Below the pieces are notes generated by a model. It searched no databases. It saw nothing but the letters and a program-made list of their open reading frames with translations, and was not told where the DNA came from. A stretch of 64,000 nt of DNA from Chitinophagaceae bacterium 26-R-25 (lineage in GTDB: Bacteria; Bacteroidota; Bacteroidia; Chitinophagales; Chitinophagaceae). This document shows positions 37,935 to 46,170 of the stretch, in pieces (position 1 is the stretch's first letter; the number at the start of each line of letters is the position of its first letter). Where the stretch lies: positions 310,001 to 374,000 of the forward strand of contig JARWSJ010000001.1 of the NCBI GenBank assembly GCA_029906195.1. The letters run 5' to 3'. Made by a program: the position numbers and the translations under genes.

Positions 37935-38180
37935 ATGAAGCCATTGATTGTTAATTGCCTGTTATCGGCCATTTTACTGTTACTGTTATCATGTGATGAA
38001 CAGGAAACAAATGGATGTGATCACAGCGAAGTCCAATTACCTGAGTTTTCACAATCCGGTAACTATATAGTTGGTGTAGGGGTAGCTGGTGGATCGTCAA
38101 CCGGTTTCACAAAGAGGATTGTAAAAGCGGAGTTGCTTCAATCCCTTTACACGTTACCGTTTGCCAGGAGTTTTTTTTGA
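37935..38180 (+). CDS. Small lipoprotein of unknown function
   Basis: An 81-residue protein starting MKPLIVNCLLSAILLL with a lipobox-like LLSCDEQ at about residue 20. The remainder, NGCDHSEVQLPEFSQSG followed by a Gly-rich stretch, has no recognised fold. It precedes the thioredoxin/ApbE group by 83 bases on the same strand and may belong to that operon. Confidence 0.55.
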   Translation: MKPLIVNCLLSAILLLLLSCDEQETNGCDHSEVQLPEFSQSGNYIVGVGVAGGSSTGFTKRIVKAELLQSLYTLPFARSFF

Positions 38181-38263
38181 TATTGGTGAATAGCAAGCCT
38201 GTTTTTTTTAGACCTGCTTTTTCTTACACATGATCCTTTTAAGTGTTACTAAATTTTGAATCC

Positions 38264-38707
38264 ATGAAATTTTTGGCATTGTTACTTTTGTCGTCCATTA
38301 CTGTTATTGATTTGTCGTGGCAGACAGATTTTGAAAAAGCAAAACAAACTGCACATGAAAAGCATCATCTTATCTTATTGAATTTTTCCGGCTCTGACTG
38401 GTGCGGCCCGTGCATCCGGTTGCACAAAGAAATATTTGACAGCGACGGTTTTAAAAAAGTTGCGGATGAGCAATTGGAGCTGGTGAATGCAGATTTTCCA
38501 AGACTTAGAAAAAACCAGCTCAGCAAAGAACAACAGCAACAAAATGACAAACTTGCTGACCGGTACAATGCACAGGGAAATTTTCCGGCGACAATTCTAC
38601 TGGACGCTGACGGAAAAGTGATCAAAGAATGGGATGGATATCCCAGTCATGGTATTACGGTTTTTATTGATGAACTAAATACGGCCATACATGCTGCCAA
38701 CCAGTAA
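38264..38707 (+). CDS. Secreted thioredoxin-fold protein
   Basis: Exported thioredoxin-like oxidoreductase of 147 residues. A signal peptide (1-17) is followed by the active site WCGPC at 46-50 within LLNFSGSDWCGPCIRL and the cis-Pro loop FPATILLDADGKV. It should reduce or shuffle disulphides, or serve ApbE-linked redox partners, in the periplasm. The 3' end overlaps the start of the ApbE gene by 17 bases, which indicates coupled translation. The family resembles thioredoxins that travel with ApbE, DUF4266 and DUF3570 genes. Confidence 0.9.
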   Translation: MKFLALLLLSSITVIDLSWQTDFEKAKQTAHEKHHLILLNFSGSDWCGPCIRLHKEIFDSDGFKKVADEQLELVNADFPRLRKNQLSKEQQQQNDKLADRYNAQGNFPATILLDADGKVIKEWDGYPSHGITVFIDELNTAIHAANQ

Positions 38708-39644
38708 ATGGGCAATGCCAGCCGTGTTGCATAAACAATCAATGAAACTGATGGGCAACCAGTTTGAGATAAGCGTAGTGGGCCGGTGCGTTGATTGGGC
38801 CAACAAAAGAATTGAAGCTGCCATTGCCGAAATTAGGCGAATAGAAGATTTGCTGACTACCTTCAGCGATACAAGTGAGACGTTTAAAATAAACAATGCT
38901 GCAGGTATTCATCCTGTTAAAGTAAGTGAAGAAACTTTCAGGCTAATTGAAAGATCTATTAGGATATCTGCGATAACACAAGGTGCATTTGACATCACGT
39001 ATGGCTCAGTAGACAAAAGCCTCTGGAATTTTGATACAAACATGAAGCAGTTGCCAGATGCGCGCACCGCTAAAAGAATGGTGCGGCTGATCAATTACCG
39101 CAATATTATACTGGATGAAAAAGAAAGCACCGTCTTTTTAAAGGAGAAAGGCATGCGCATTGGATTTGGTGGTATTGGTAAAGGGTATGCAGCAGAAAGA
39201 GCAAAAACCGTTTTGCAAGATATGGGTGTGTATAATGGCATCGTGAATGCGTCCGGCGATCTTACTTCATGGGGAAGACAGCCAGATGGAAATCTTTGGA
39301 CAATTGGCATTGTAAATCCAAACCTGTCGGGAAAAATATTCTCTTACATGAATGTAACCGATATGGCGGTTGCTACTTCCGGCAATTACGAAAAATTTAT
39401 TGTTGTAAATGGGGTAAAGTATTCGCATACCATTGATCCCCGTACCGGCCTGCCGGTTAAAGGAATTAAAAGTGTTACCATCATTACAACCAACGCCGAA
39501 ATTGCTGATGCGATGGCAACGCCTGTAACCATTATGGGAGTGCATGCTGGACTTGATATGATTAACCAGATAAATAATATGGAAGCGATCGTTATTGATG
39601 ACAGCGACGTGATTTATACAACCAAAAATTTACACTTCAAGTAA
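38691..39644 (+). CDS. apbE: FAD:protein FMN transferase (ApbE family)
   Basis: Enzyme of up to 317 residues that moves FMN from FAD onto a Thr or Ser of target proteins, with Mg2+. Seen: LMGNQFEISVVG start of the fold, FSDTSETFKINN, GAFDITYGSV (normally AFDPTVGP), GIGKGYAAERA, VNASGDLTSWG, SGNYEKFIVVNG and HTIDPRTGLPV, the last being the conserved HxIDPxTG motif. No signal peptide or lipobox is visible, while most ApbE proteins act outside the membrane; export may rely on another start or the enzyme may be cytoplasmic. The start overlaps the thioredoxin gene. No flavinylation target with a clear DGATxxT/SGAT motif was found nearby. Confidence 0.92.
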   Translation: MLPTSKWAMPAVLHKQSMKLMGNQFEISVVGRCVDWANKRIEAAIAEIRRIEDLLTTFSDTSETFKINNAAGIHPVKVSEETFRLIERSIRISAITQGAFDITYGSVDKSLWNFDTNMKQLPDARTAKRMVRLINYRNIILDEKESTVFLKEKGMRIGFGGIGKGYAAERAKTVLQDMGVYNGIVNASGDLTSWGRQPDGNLWTIGIVNPNLSGKIFSYMNVTDMAVATSGNYEKFIVVNGVKYSHTIDPRTGLPVKGIKSVTIITTNAEIADAMATPVTIMGVHAGLDMINQINNMEAIVIDDSDVIYTTKNLHFK

Positions 39645-39656
39645 TACAACAACAAT

Positions 39657-39881
39657 ATGAACAAAAGCACCTCATTATTATCTGTGCTGCTTCTGGCCGG
39701 CTCACTCTTTACCATTTCATGCGTACATGTAAAAGAGTACCAAAAAAGCAAGATCAACGATGCAGACATGTCACTAAGTGCACGAAAAAGTCAAAAGACA
39801 GAATCTAATTTTCAAAATTACCGAGAGGGTGCAGCAGGGGCAAATGGCGGCAAAACAGGCGGTGGCTGTGGTTGCAATTAA
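39657..39881 (+). CDS. DUF4266 small lipoprotein
   Basis: A 74-residue lipoprotein with lipobox FTISC (Cys at about residue 22), the VHVKEYQKSKINDADM segment and a Gly-rich end with GGKTGGGCGCN. These features are those of DUF4266, a small family of unknown role that is almost always encoded beside DUF3570 and ApbE genes. Only 12 bases separate it from apbE and 25 from the DUF3570 gene. Confidence 0.88.
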   Translation: MNKSTSLLSVLLLAGSLFTISCVHVKEYQKSKINDADMSLSARKSQKTESNFQNYREGAAGANGGKTGGGCGCN

Positions 39882-39906
39882 TTCCATAAAAATTATCTGA
39901 GTAGCT

Positions 39907-41148
39907 ATGAAAAAAATCTGCCTTACACTGATAGGTATTTATATAATGTTTATTGGCGCATTTGCGCAAAAAGCAACCAGGCCCGATACAGTTTATGAAG
40001 TAAAGCCACTTCACCTGGATGAAATAAATCTTGTATCCAGTTATTACAAGCAGGAAGGTATTCATTCTGCCGTAACAGGTGGTATTGGAAACGAGCATGT
40101 GGTAGATCTTTCAAATGGCCTTGATGTTAAATTTGTTGGTTGGGATGCCCGTCATAACAAACACAGTCTGGATTTGGGTTTGGGTTTCGATCATCATACC
40201 TCTGCATCGTCCGCCTATGTTTCAAAATCTGGCGCTTCTAAAACCGATGGCACACGCATTTACCCTTCTGTAGAGTACACAGTTGAAAATGTCAGGGGCA
40301 ATAGTTTCGGGTTCGGCGCGTATTATTCCACCGAGTACAATTACAAGTCAGTGGGATTGGACCTGCACGCAGGAAGAAAGCTAGGCACCAATACAGAAAT
40401 CGACGGAAAAATTTCCGGTTTTTTTGATAAAGTAAAAATGATTTATCCTTCGGAACTGATTCCTGCTCCAACTATTGTTTCACCAAGTACTTATACAACG
40501 GCCAGCGGCAGAACTATTACTATTGATGGACAATCTTCCAAAGACAACATTCCTTCAAGTCCAAGAAATACGTATTCTGCATCACTTACACTTTCACAAA
40601 TTGTCAATACGCGCATGCAGTTCAGCGTGATGCTTGACATGGTGGCGCAGAACGGGTACCTCGGGTTGCCATTTCATCGGGTATATTTTGCTGATGGCAG
40701 CGTACATGTAGAGAACCTGCCTGAAACGAGAAAAAAGTTGCCAATAGGAGTTCGGTTAAATTATTTTTTGGGTGACAAAGTTGTCCTGAGAAGTTACTAC
40801 CGTTATTATATGGATGACTGGGGATTGCGTGCGCACACTGCTGAGCTGGAGATACCGGTTAAAGTTACTTCGTTCTTTTCTATTGCTCCATTTTACCGGT
40901 ATTATACGCAAACAGCCATTAAATATTTTGGCGCATATGGTACCCATACTGCCAATGATCAATACTATAGCAGCAACTATTCTTTGTCTGCATTAACGAG
41001 CCAGTTTGTAGGTGCCGGCATTCACCTTGCACCGCCCAAGGGAATACTGAACCAGCATTTCAGTGCTCTTGATGCACGGTTTGGCCATTATACGCAATCA
41101 ACTGAATTGTATGCAAACGTACTTTCTTTTGCCTTCACCTTTAAATAG
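39907..41148 (+). CDS. DUF3570 outer-membrane beta-barrel protein
   Basis: A 413-residue exported protein with signal peptide (1-20, ending GAFAQ) and a long run of amphipathic strands ending VLSFAFTFK, typical of an outer-membrane barrel. EVKPLHLDEINLVSSYYKQ, DVKFVGWDARHNKHSLDLG and HHTSASSAYVSKSGASKTDG are motifs of DUF3570. Family members co-occur with thioredoxin, ApbE and DUF4266 as a redox or transport module whose purpose is not established. Last gene of the operon; the spacer after it has no clear terminator. Confidence 0.9.
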   Translation: MKKICLTLIGIYIMFIGAFAQKATRPDTVYEVKPLHLDEINLVSSYYKQEGIHSAVTGGIGNEHVVDLSNGLDVKFVGWDARHNKHSLDLGLGFDHHTSASSAYVSKSGASKTDGTRIYPSVEYTVENVRGNSFGFGAYYSTEYNYKSVGLDLHAGRKLGTNTEIDGKISGFFDKVKMIYPSELIPAPTIVSPSTYTTASGRTITIDGQSSKDNIPSSPRNTYSASLTLSQIVNTRMQFSVMLDMVAQNGYLGLPFHRVYFADGSVHVENLPETRKKLPIGVRLNYFLGDKVVLRSYYRYYMDDWGLRAHTAELEIPVKVTSFFSIAPFYRYYTQTAIKYFGAYGTHTANDQYYSSNYSLSALTSQFVGAGIHLAPPKGILNQHFSALDARFGHYTQSTELYANVLSFAFTFK

Positions 41149-41287
41149 CCGACGCTCAAAAGATTCGTTTAAATTTCAGGGTGAATAACCAAACGAAAAA
41201 AAATATATGCTGAGTTTTCAGGAACATCAATAATTCGTCAGAATCGGACAGGAAAACTGTACAATTTCTTCCGCAAATTTTCTACAT

Positions 41288-41785
41288 ATGAACGATGTAA
41301 TGTTTTCAATACTGGCAATCTGTTTCGTTATGGCAATTGCTTTGGTCGGAGTAGGAGAGAATCCTCCCTCGTTCATTGAGCTTGCTTTTAGAGCAAATTT
41401 CAAAAAAGCTTCAAAGGTAACCTGGCGGGCCACCTCTTCAACATACACTGCGAAATTCGTGCTCGATGGTGTAAAAAAGTACGCAGTTTATTCAACCAGG
41501 GGGAAGCTCGTTGTTATCAAGTCGGCAATATCACAATCTGAACTTCCGGTCAATATAATGACGAGCTTTGGCAGCGAATTCAACGGACGAACAGTAATAG
41601 CGTCTTTCGTGATGACCAAGCCAGATAACTCCAGGCAATATTTAGTGGAGGGCACTAAGGTGAAAGCTACCTATACTGATGATGGCAAATTGATTAAGGT
41701 GGAAATGAAAAGCAAAAACAGTTCAACCGGGATCAAAGAACCAATTCAAACTTTGACGACACTTTCTAAACCAAATGTATTGTAG
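41288..41785 (+). CDS. Secreted PepSY-like (BLIP-fold) protein
   Basis: A 165-residue exported protein. After an N-terminal hydrophobic segment (5-22) comes the pattern F-x-x-A-x-x-VTW (NFKKASKVTWRATSSTYTAK) and VKKYAVYSTRGKLVVI, which is the strand-turn repeat of periplasmic PepSY-like/beta-lactamase-inhibitor-like proteins of Bacteroidota. Such proteins are small binding modules of unknown ligand. It stands alone between the DUF3570 gene and an HxlR regulator. Confidence 0.7.
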   Translation: MNDVMFSILAICFVMAIALVGVGENPPSFIELAFRANFKKASKVTWRATSSTYTAKFVLDGVKKYAVYSTRGKLVVIKSAISQSELPVNIMTSFGSEFNGRTVIASFVMTKPDNSRQYLVEGTKVKATYTDDGKLIKVEMKSKNSSTGIKEPIQTLTTLSKPNVL

Positions 41786-42064
41786 ATAATTTGCAAATTC
41801 AATGACTTGAAGGTACTTAATGAGACGATCACTCCGCGACATAAAATATTGCGCTTCTTAAGTTACTTGTCTGTATGTATGAATGATAATGCGCTGTCGG
41901 GTTGATCCAGGTCGAAATATTTTTCTTCGAAAGCAGCATTGGCAAGATGCAGTACTTTACTTTCAACGTTTACGATTGCTTTGATAATATCGGAGTGAGC
42001 TACCACCGCGCGTTTCCGGCGTCTTATATTAACTATGAACGTGTTGTGCTGAACAAGAAAATAA

Positions 42065-42415
42065 CTATTTACTCTTTTGCTTTTTCTTTAAATCTCCAAG
42101 TCCCCATTGCTGAATAACTACAATAGTAGGCCATATTGAATTGCCATAGTGGGTTACCTTGTATTCTACCCTGGGCGGGACTTCAGCAAAAACCGTCCTG
42201 TGGATAATATTATCTTCTTCTAATTCACGAAGCTGGTTGATCAGCATTTGTTTACTTATTTGCGGGATTACTTTTTGTAAAGTGCTGACGCGATTATATC
42301 CCATTTTAATTCCGTAAATGACTAAAACTTTCCACTTGCCACCCATTAGGTTCATAAAATGGGTAACAGGACAATTGTTGGGATTAAAATCCTTATTTTT
42401 TCTATTTGTGGCCAT
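42065..42415 (-). CDS. HxlR-family transcriptional regulator
   Basis: A 116-residue winged-helix regulator. Cys15 in NNCPV heads the MNLMGGKWKVLVIYGI helix; LQKVIPQISKQMLINQLREL is the recognition part and WGLGDLKKK the dimer helix. HxlR proteins with a Cys at this place (QorR, YodB and HypR types) sense quinones, diamide or hypochlorite through that Cys. It is divergent from a plus-strand cluster of NTF2-like, GlcG-like and SDR genes and probably represses them and itself through the inverted repeat between the two start codons. Confidence 0.92.
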   Translation of the reverse strand: MATNRKNKDFNPNNCPVTHFMNLMGGKWKVLVIYGIKMGYNRVSTLQKVIPQISKQMLINQLRELEEDNIIHRTVFAEVPPRVEYKVTHYGNSIWPTIVVIQQWGLGDLKKKQKSK

Positions 42416-42429
42416 AAGTCTATAAAAAT

Positions 42430-42467
42430 GTACTATGTATTGATAATGGTACTTATTGTATAGTTAC
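42430..42467. promoter_or_regulatory. Putative HxlR operator
   Basis: Half-sites GTACTAT (42430-42436) and ATAGTTAC (42460-42467) form an inverted repeat with one inserted base, and a third GTACTTAT lies between (from 42449). HxlR-type sites are commonly built on GTAC/AGTAC halves. It is 15 bases before the regulator start and 47 before the divergent gene, the right place to repress both. Confidence 0.45.
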
Positions 42468-42513
42468 AACTAAGTTATCAAATTTGTTATTGTTAATTAC
42501 TAAATGGTAAAGC

Positions 42514-42885
42514 ATGAATAACAAGGACCTGGCTTTAACTGCAATTATGGATGTTTTTGTAAAAAGAGATATTACAACATTCGACAAGTATTTTTCTGAT
42601 AATTACAAGCAACATAATCCCACTTTTCCAAATGGAACAGAAGTATTGAAACAGATTGTACCAAACTTACCCGCCGATTTAACTTATGAACCGGGGTTAG
42701 TAGCAGAAAATGATGATTTTGTAATGATACACGGCCGCTATCAGAACTGGAATGGTAAAAATATGATCGGGGTGGATATTTTTAAAATTGAAAAGGGCAA
42801 GATAGTAGAGCATTGGGATGTTCTCCAGGAAGAAGTACCTCCAACACAATCTGCTAATGGCAATGCGATGTTCCCTATTAAATAA
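42514..42885 (+). CDS. NTF2-like SnoaL/ester-cyclase-family protein, paralogue 1
   Basis: A 123-residue protein of the NTF2-like fold: helix pair MNNKDLALTAIMDVFVKRDITT, YKQHNPTFPNGTEVLKQIV, FVMIHGRYQNWNGK and the strand EKGKIVEHWDVLQE that lines the pocket. Members act as small cyclases or isomerases, or only bind ligands; the reaction here is unknown. A paralogue with the same plan lies at 44315, and both flank a GlcG-like gene and an SDR gene. Likely under control of the divergent HxlR. Confidence 0.88.
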   Translation: MNNKDLALTAIMDVFVKRDITTFDKYFSDNYKQHNPTFPNGTEVLKQIVPNLPADLTYEPGLVAENDDFVMIHGRYQNWNGKNMIGVDIFKIEKGKIVEHWDVLQEEVPPTQSANGNAMFPIK

Positions 42886-43058
42886 AACCCACGGAACTTG
42901 ACAATAGAGTAAACCAGAGAACAATCAGCAGGTCTATAAGAGCGATTGAATTTCTATTCTAACTCATGGTGTAAACATTTTCCTTTTGCGACAATCAATT
43001 TTATCTCGATAGATTAATAAGTCTAAAGCATTATTTACTACCAAATCAATAATAAAAT

Positions 43059-43457
43059 ATGGACATCACACTTGACCAGGCAGAAAATTTATTGGCAATG
43101 GCCAAAGGAAAAGCCAGGGAAATTGGTATTCCTATGAACGTAGCTATTTTGGATACAGCAGGTCATCTAAAAAGTTTTATGCGAATGGATAATGCATTCC
43201 TTGGTTCTATTGACATTGCGATAAAAAAGGCAAAAACTGCTATGCTATTCCGGATGAATTCGGAAGCAGTGGGAGAATTTTTGAAACCTGAAATAGGAGC
43301 ATTTGGTATGGAAGCTTCAAGCGGAGGATTGATGGGATTTGCCGGTGGAATACCAATAAAAGATGGTGAAGAAATAGTTGGCTACATTGGCGTTTCAGGA
43401 GGACCGGTTCCTATGGATTTCCAGGTCGCTTCCGCAGCGTGTAATATTTTAAAATAA
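43059..43457 (+). CDS. GlcG/HbpS-family (heme-binding-like) protein
   Basis: A 132-residue protein with the full GlcG/HbpS (DUF336) pattern: MDITLDQAENLLAMAKGKARE, MNVAILDTAGHLKSFMRMD, SIDIAIKKAKTAMLF, GGIPIKDGEEIVGYIGVSGG and the C-terminal ASAACNIL helix. Family members bind heme or small organics and assemble as octamers. There is no signal peptide, so it acts in the cytoplasm. It lies 18 bases before the SDR gene, so co-transcribed. Confidence 0.9.
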   Translation: MDITLDQAENLLAMAKGKAREIGIPMNVAILDTAGHLKSFMRMDNAFLGSIDIAIKKAKTAMLFRMNSEAVGEFLKPEIGAFGMEASSGGLMGFAGGIPIKDGEEIVGYIGVSGGPVPMDFQVASAACNILK

Positions 43458-43475
43458 AAATAAAGCTACAATAAA

Positions 43476-44288
43476 ATGGCAACTACTAAAACAATTTTGA
43501 TAACTGGAGGGGGGACGGGTTTTGGTGAAGGCGTATCCCTGGGATTAGCAAAGGCAGGATACAATGTGATCGCAGGCGTACACATCTCTCCGCAGGTTAC
43601 TTCGCTTCGAAGGAAAGCAAAAGAGGCTGGGGTAGAGAATAAACTCAGGGTAGAGAAACTTGACATACTGGATGCTTATGATGTTAAGAATGCGCTCACC
43701 TGGGATGTAGATATCCTGTTCAATAACGCAGGGTATGGGGAATCGGGACCGGTGTTTGAGATCCCTGTAGATTTACTCAGGAAGAATTTTGAAACGAATG
43801 TATTTGCGCCACTTGAACTGTCACAAAAGTTCGCCGCAAAATTTATTAAAGAAAAGAAGAAAGGGAAAATTGTTTTTACATCTTCAATGGGTGGTCTCGT
43901 TGCCCCGGTTGGACTTGCGCCCTATTGCACGACCAAGTTTGCACTTGAAGGCGTAGCTGAGGCGCTTCAACAGGAATTAGCCCCATACGGCATCCAGGTA
44001 CAAACCATCAACCCCGGTGGTTATTTTACCGGATTCAATGAAAGAGTGGGTGAAACAGCTTTCCGCTGGTTGGATGACACGAAAAATTTCACAAAGAAAG
44101 CAGACTTGACTGGACAGCTCGATTTACTCCTTGGGAATGATTCAGGAAGGCTCGATCCTGAAGAAATGATAAGTGCAATGATAAAAATTATTCCTGCAGA
44201 TACAGGCAAATACAGGAATGTCCTTCCCCAATTTATTGAAGACTTCCTAAAAGATCATCAACAAAAAGTCTGGCAGAAAACCATTTGA
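43476..44288 (+). CDS. Short-chain dehydrogenase/reductase (SDR)
   Basis: Cytoplasmic NAD(P)-dependent oxidoreductase of 270 residues. The cofactor motif TGGGTGFGEG starts at residue 10, NNAGYGESG is at about 89, and the catalytic Ser and Tyr-x-x-x-Lys are seen in FTSSMGGLVAPVG and YCTTK. PGGYFTGFNE follows. The C-terminus is long and includes ISAMIKIIPADTGKYRNVLP. The substrate is unknown; with the NTF2-like and GlcG-like neighbours it may detoxify a carbonyl or quinone compound, an inference from the HxlR context. Confidence 0.92.
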   Translation: MATTKTILITGGGTGFGEGVSLGLAKAGYNVIAGVHISPQVTSLRRKAKEAGVENKLRVEKLDILDAYDVKNALTWDVDILFNNAGYGESGPVFEIPVDLLRKNFETNVFAPLELSQKFAAKFIKEKKKGKIVFTSSMGGLVAPVGLAPYCTTKFALEGVAEALQQELAPYGIQVQTINPGGYFTGFNERVGETAFRWLDDTKNFTKKADLTGQLDLLLGNDSGRLDPEEMISAMIKIIPADTGKYRNVLPQFIEDFLKDHQQKVWQKTI

Positions 44289-44314
44289 TAATATTCTTCA
44301 AATAAAAATACCTG

Positions 44315-44713
44315 GTGACACTACAAGAGAGAAATAAACAACTGGTTCTTGAAGCATTTGATGCCGCTTTCAACAGGAAAGAAACAGATGCGCTTGAACG
44401 TTTCTGGTCACCCAACTATATCCAGCATAGTACGACAATTCCACCAGGCAGGGAGGGATTAAAAAAAGCTATTGCATCAAGGCCTCCTGAATTTCACTAT
44501 GAACATGGACTCATTGTTAGCGAGGGGGATTTTGTAATGGTACACGGAAGGTTTTCAAACATAGGGGAACCAAGAGCAATTATTGTGGTTAATATTCTGC
44601 GAATTGAAAATGGATTGCTCGCCGAACATTGGGACGTTATTGAGAAAGAAGTTACAAAGGAGGAATCGAAAAGCGGGCTTCCAATGTTTAAAGATTATTT
44701 TGCCAATTCATAA
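44315..44713 (+). CDS. NTF2-like SnoaL/ester-cyclase-family protein, paralogue 2
   Basis: A 132-residue NTF2-like protein, similar in plan to the paralogue at 42514: YIQHSTTIPPGREGLKKAI, EGDFVMVHGRFSNIG and IENGLLAEHWDVIEKEV. It uses a GTG start, 26 bases after the SDR stop; no ATG fits the first helix. Two such proteins in one operon may act on different intermediates or form a heterodimer. Last intact gene of the HxlR-linked cluster. Confidence 0.87.
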   Translation: MTLQERNKQLVLEAFDAAFNRKETDALERFWSPNYIQHSTTIPPGREGLKKAIASRPPEFHYEHGLIVSEGDFVMVHGRFSNIGEPRAIIVVNILRIENGLLAEHWDVIEKEVTKEESKSGLPMFKDYFANS

Positions 44714-44728
44714 AGATACAACTATCAT

Positions 44729-44776
44729 TTGGTAGGGGCCATTGTAAACGCTTTGCAGCAGCTGCCGTTTGTTTGA
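44729..44776 (+). pseudogene. Fragment of a paralogue of the 81-residue gene at 23762
   Basis: Sixteen codons, LVGAIVNALQQLPFV and a stop, repeat the C-terminus of that gene. Bases 44738-44763 and 23968-23993 are identical over 26 positions. No start or upstream coding part remains, so this is the 3' stub of a deleted copy or an old recombination scar. Confidence 0.65.
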
Positions 44777-44960
44777 CTCAGTTGATTTGTTAGTTAGTAT
44801 GTGTATTACCGTTAGATATGTTGGCTTCAGCTTCTTGTTTTATTAAGTATTTTTCTTCAAAGCAGTCTCCTGGTTTTCTGGATGATTTTCTCTTGAACTT
44901 TCAGTTATCAAATTATTAAGCTCAGTCAGTTACCGATCATATATTCGTTACACTCAATGA

Positions 44961-45149
44961 GCCTGCCCAGAAGAAATTGCAATTGCTGTCAAACGGCTTT
45001 TGCTTTATACCGACCGATCTCTATAACATATTACGTTTGAACTTGGGTTTAAAGACGTGCCCTAGTTCTCTAATTTCTTCAAGAAGAATGAGGGCGAGTC
45101 TCCCTGCGATTTCAGAGATGCTTCGGAAATATCCAGGGGAGGGAAATAA
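44961..45149 (+). pseudogene. Relic of an AraC-family regulator, C-terminal DNA-binding part
   Basis: One continuous frame gives EEIAIAVKRLLLYTDRSL, a stop (TAA), HITFELGFKDVP, a second stop (TAG, where Tyr is expected), then FSNFFKKNEGESPCDFRDA. This is the second helix-turn-helix of an AraC regulator (family pattern FELGFKDVPYFSNFFKK...GESP). Both stops sit in otherwise well-kept codons, so the decay is recent. It lies just upstream of an alpha/beta-hydrolase gene that it may once have controlled. Confidence 0.75.
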
Positions 45150-45245
45150 TCACAACTAATCGGGTAATATGCTCACCGGCGGCGCCTGCTTTTCGGCCCA
45201 TCTTTGTATCGTTGATTCAAACAAAAAACTTCAACAACAATAAGG

Positions 45246-46025
45246 ATGAAAAAGCAAACTTTTATCAGCACATTAAAAAGCGGTCTTATAGCATTAGTAG
45301 CCATTCTTTTTCTTGCAACCGCATCAAACGCTCAAGCCATAAAGAATGTGGTATTGGTACACGGCGCCTTCGCCGATGGTTCCGGTTACAAGGGCATCTA
45401 TGAGGTGCTGACGAAACAAGGTTATCACGTAACAATTGTTCAAAATCCGCTGACGTCTCTTGAGGACGATGTAGCAGCCACAAAGCTGGCACTTGATGCA
45501 CAGGACGGCCCAACCATCCTTGCCGGTCACTCATGGGGAGGCGAAGTTATTACGCAGGCAGGAAATCATCCTAAAGTTGCAGGGCTGGTGTATATAGCAG
45601 CCTTTCAACCTGATAATGGCGAATCTGCCCTTACATGGTTCCAAACAATGAAACCTGCCCCAGAGAACGGTGTTTTGCCTCCGGACGAAAAGGGTATCGT
45701 TTACTATGACAAAGCAAAATACCATGAAGGCTTTTGTGCTGATCTAAGCAAGGAAGATGCAGACTTCATGTATTCGTCACAGGGAGCTTTTTACGGAAAA
45801 TCTTTTGCAACGCCTGTTACAGATGCTGCATGGAGACATAAACCTACATACGGAATCGTAGCAACTGAAGATAAAAGCATCAATCCGGAAATTCAGCACA
45901 ACATGTACAAACGTTCCAATACAAAGGTTACAGAGATTAAAGGCAGCCACGCTGTATATATTTCCCAGCCTCAAAAAGTTGCAGCAGTAATAATGCAAGC
46001 GGCAAAGGAAGTAGCTGCCAAATAA
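45246..46025 (+). CDS. Secreted alpha/beta hydrolase
   Basis: Exported alpha/beta-hydrolase of 259 residues. Signal peptide 1-30 (ATASNAQA), then VVLVHGAFADGSGYKG (oxyanion HG), the nucleophile elbow GHSWGGE with Ser96, and a C-terminal KGSHAVY His at about residue 240. The small cap and the ADGSGY motif are those of esterases near the salicylate/methyl-ester (AB hydrolase 6) group. The natural substrate is unknown. Followed by a strong shared terminator with the convergent hydrolase gene. Confidence 0.9.
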   Translation: MKKQTFISTLKSGLIALVAILFLATASNAQAIKNVVLVHGAFADGSGYKGIYEVLTKQGYHVTIVQNPLTSLEDDVAATKLALDAQDGPTILAGHSWGGEVITQAGNHPKVAGLVYIAAFQPDNGESALTWFQTMKPAPENGVLPPDEKGIVYYDKAKYHEGFCADLSKEDADFMYSSQGAFYGKSFATPVTDAAWRHKPTYGIVATEDKSINPEIQHNMYKRSNTKVTEIKGSHAVYISQPQKVAAVIMQAAKEVAAK

Positions 46026-46108
46026 TTATAGAAAAATGTGAAAGGTCAATTAAAGCCCAACATGCCACCAGGCTTTTCCCAGCACTCTTAGACCTTGCTT
46101 TTTGCACA

Positions 46109-46155
46109 AAAAATGACAAGGACCAGTTTTAAGAAAACTGGTCCTTGTCATTTTT
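46109..46155. terminator. Strong bidirectional terminator
   Basis: Perfect 22-bp arms (AAAAATGACAAGGACCAG... and complement) with a 3-base loop between two convergent hydrolase genes. It has A-runs before and T-runs after on each strand, so it should stop transcription both ways. Confidence 0.9.
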
Positions 46156-46170
46156 AAAACTTCTGATCAT

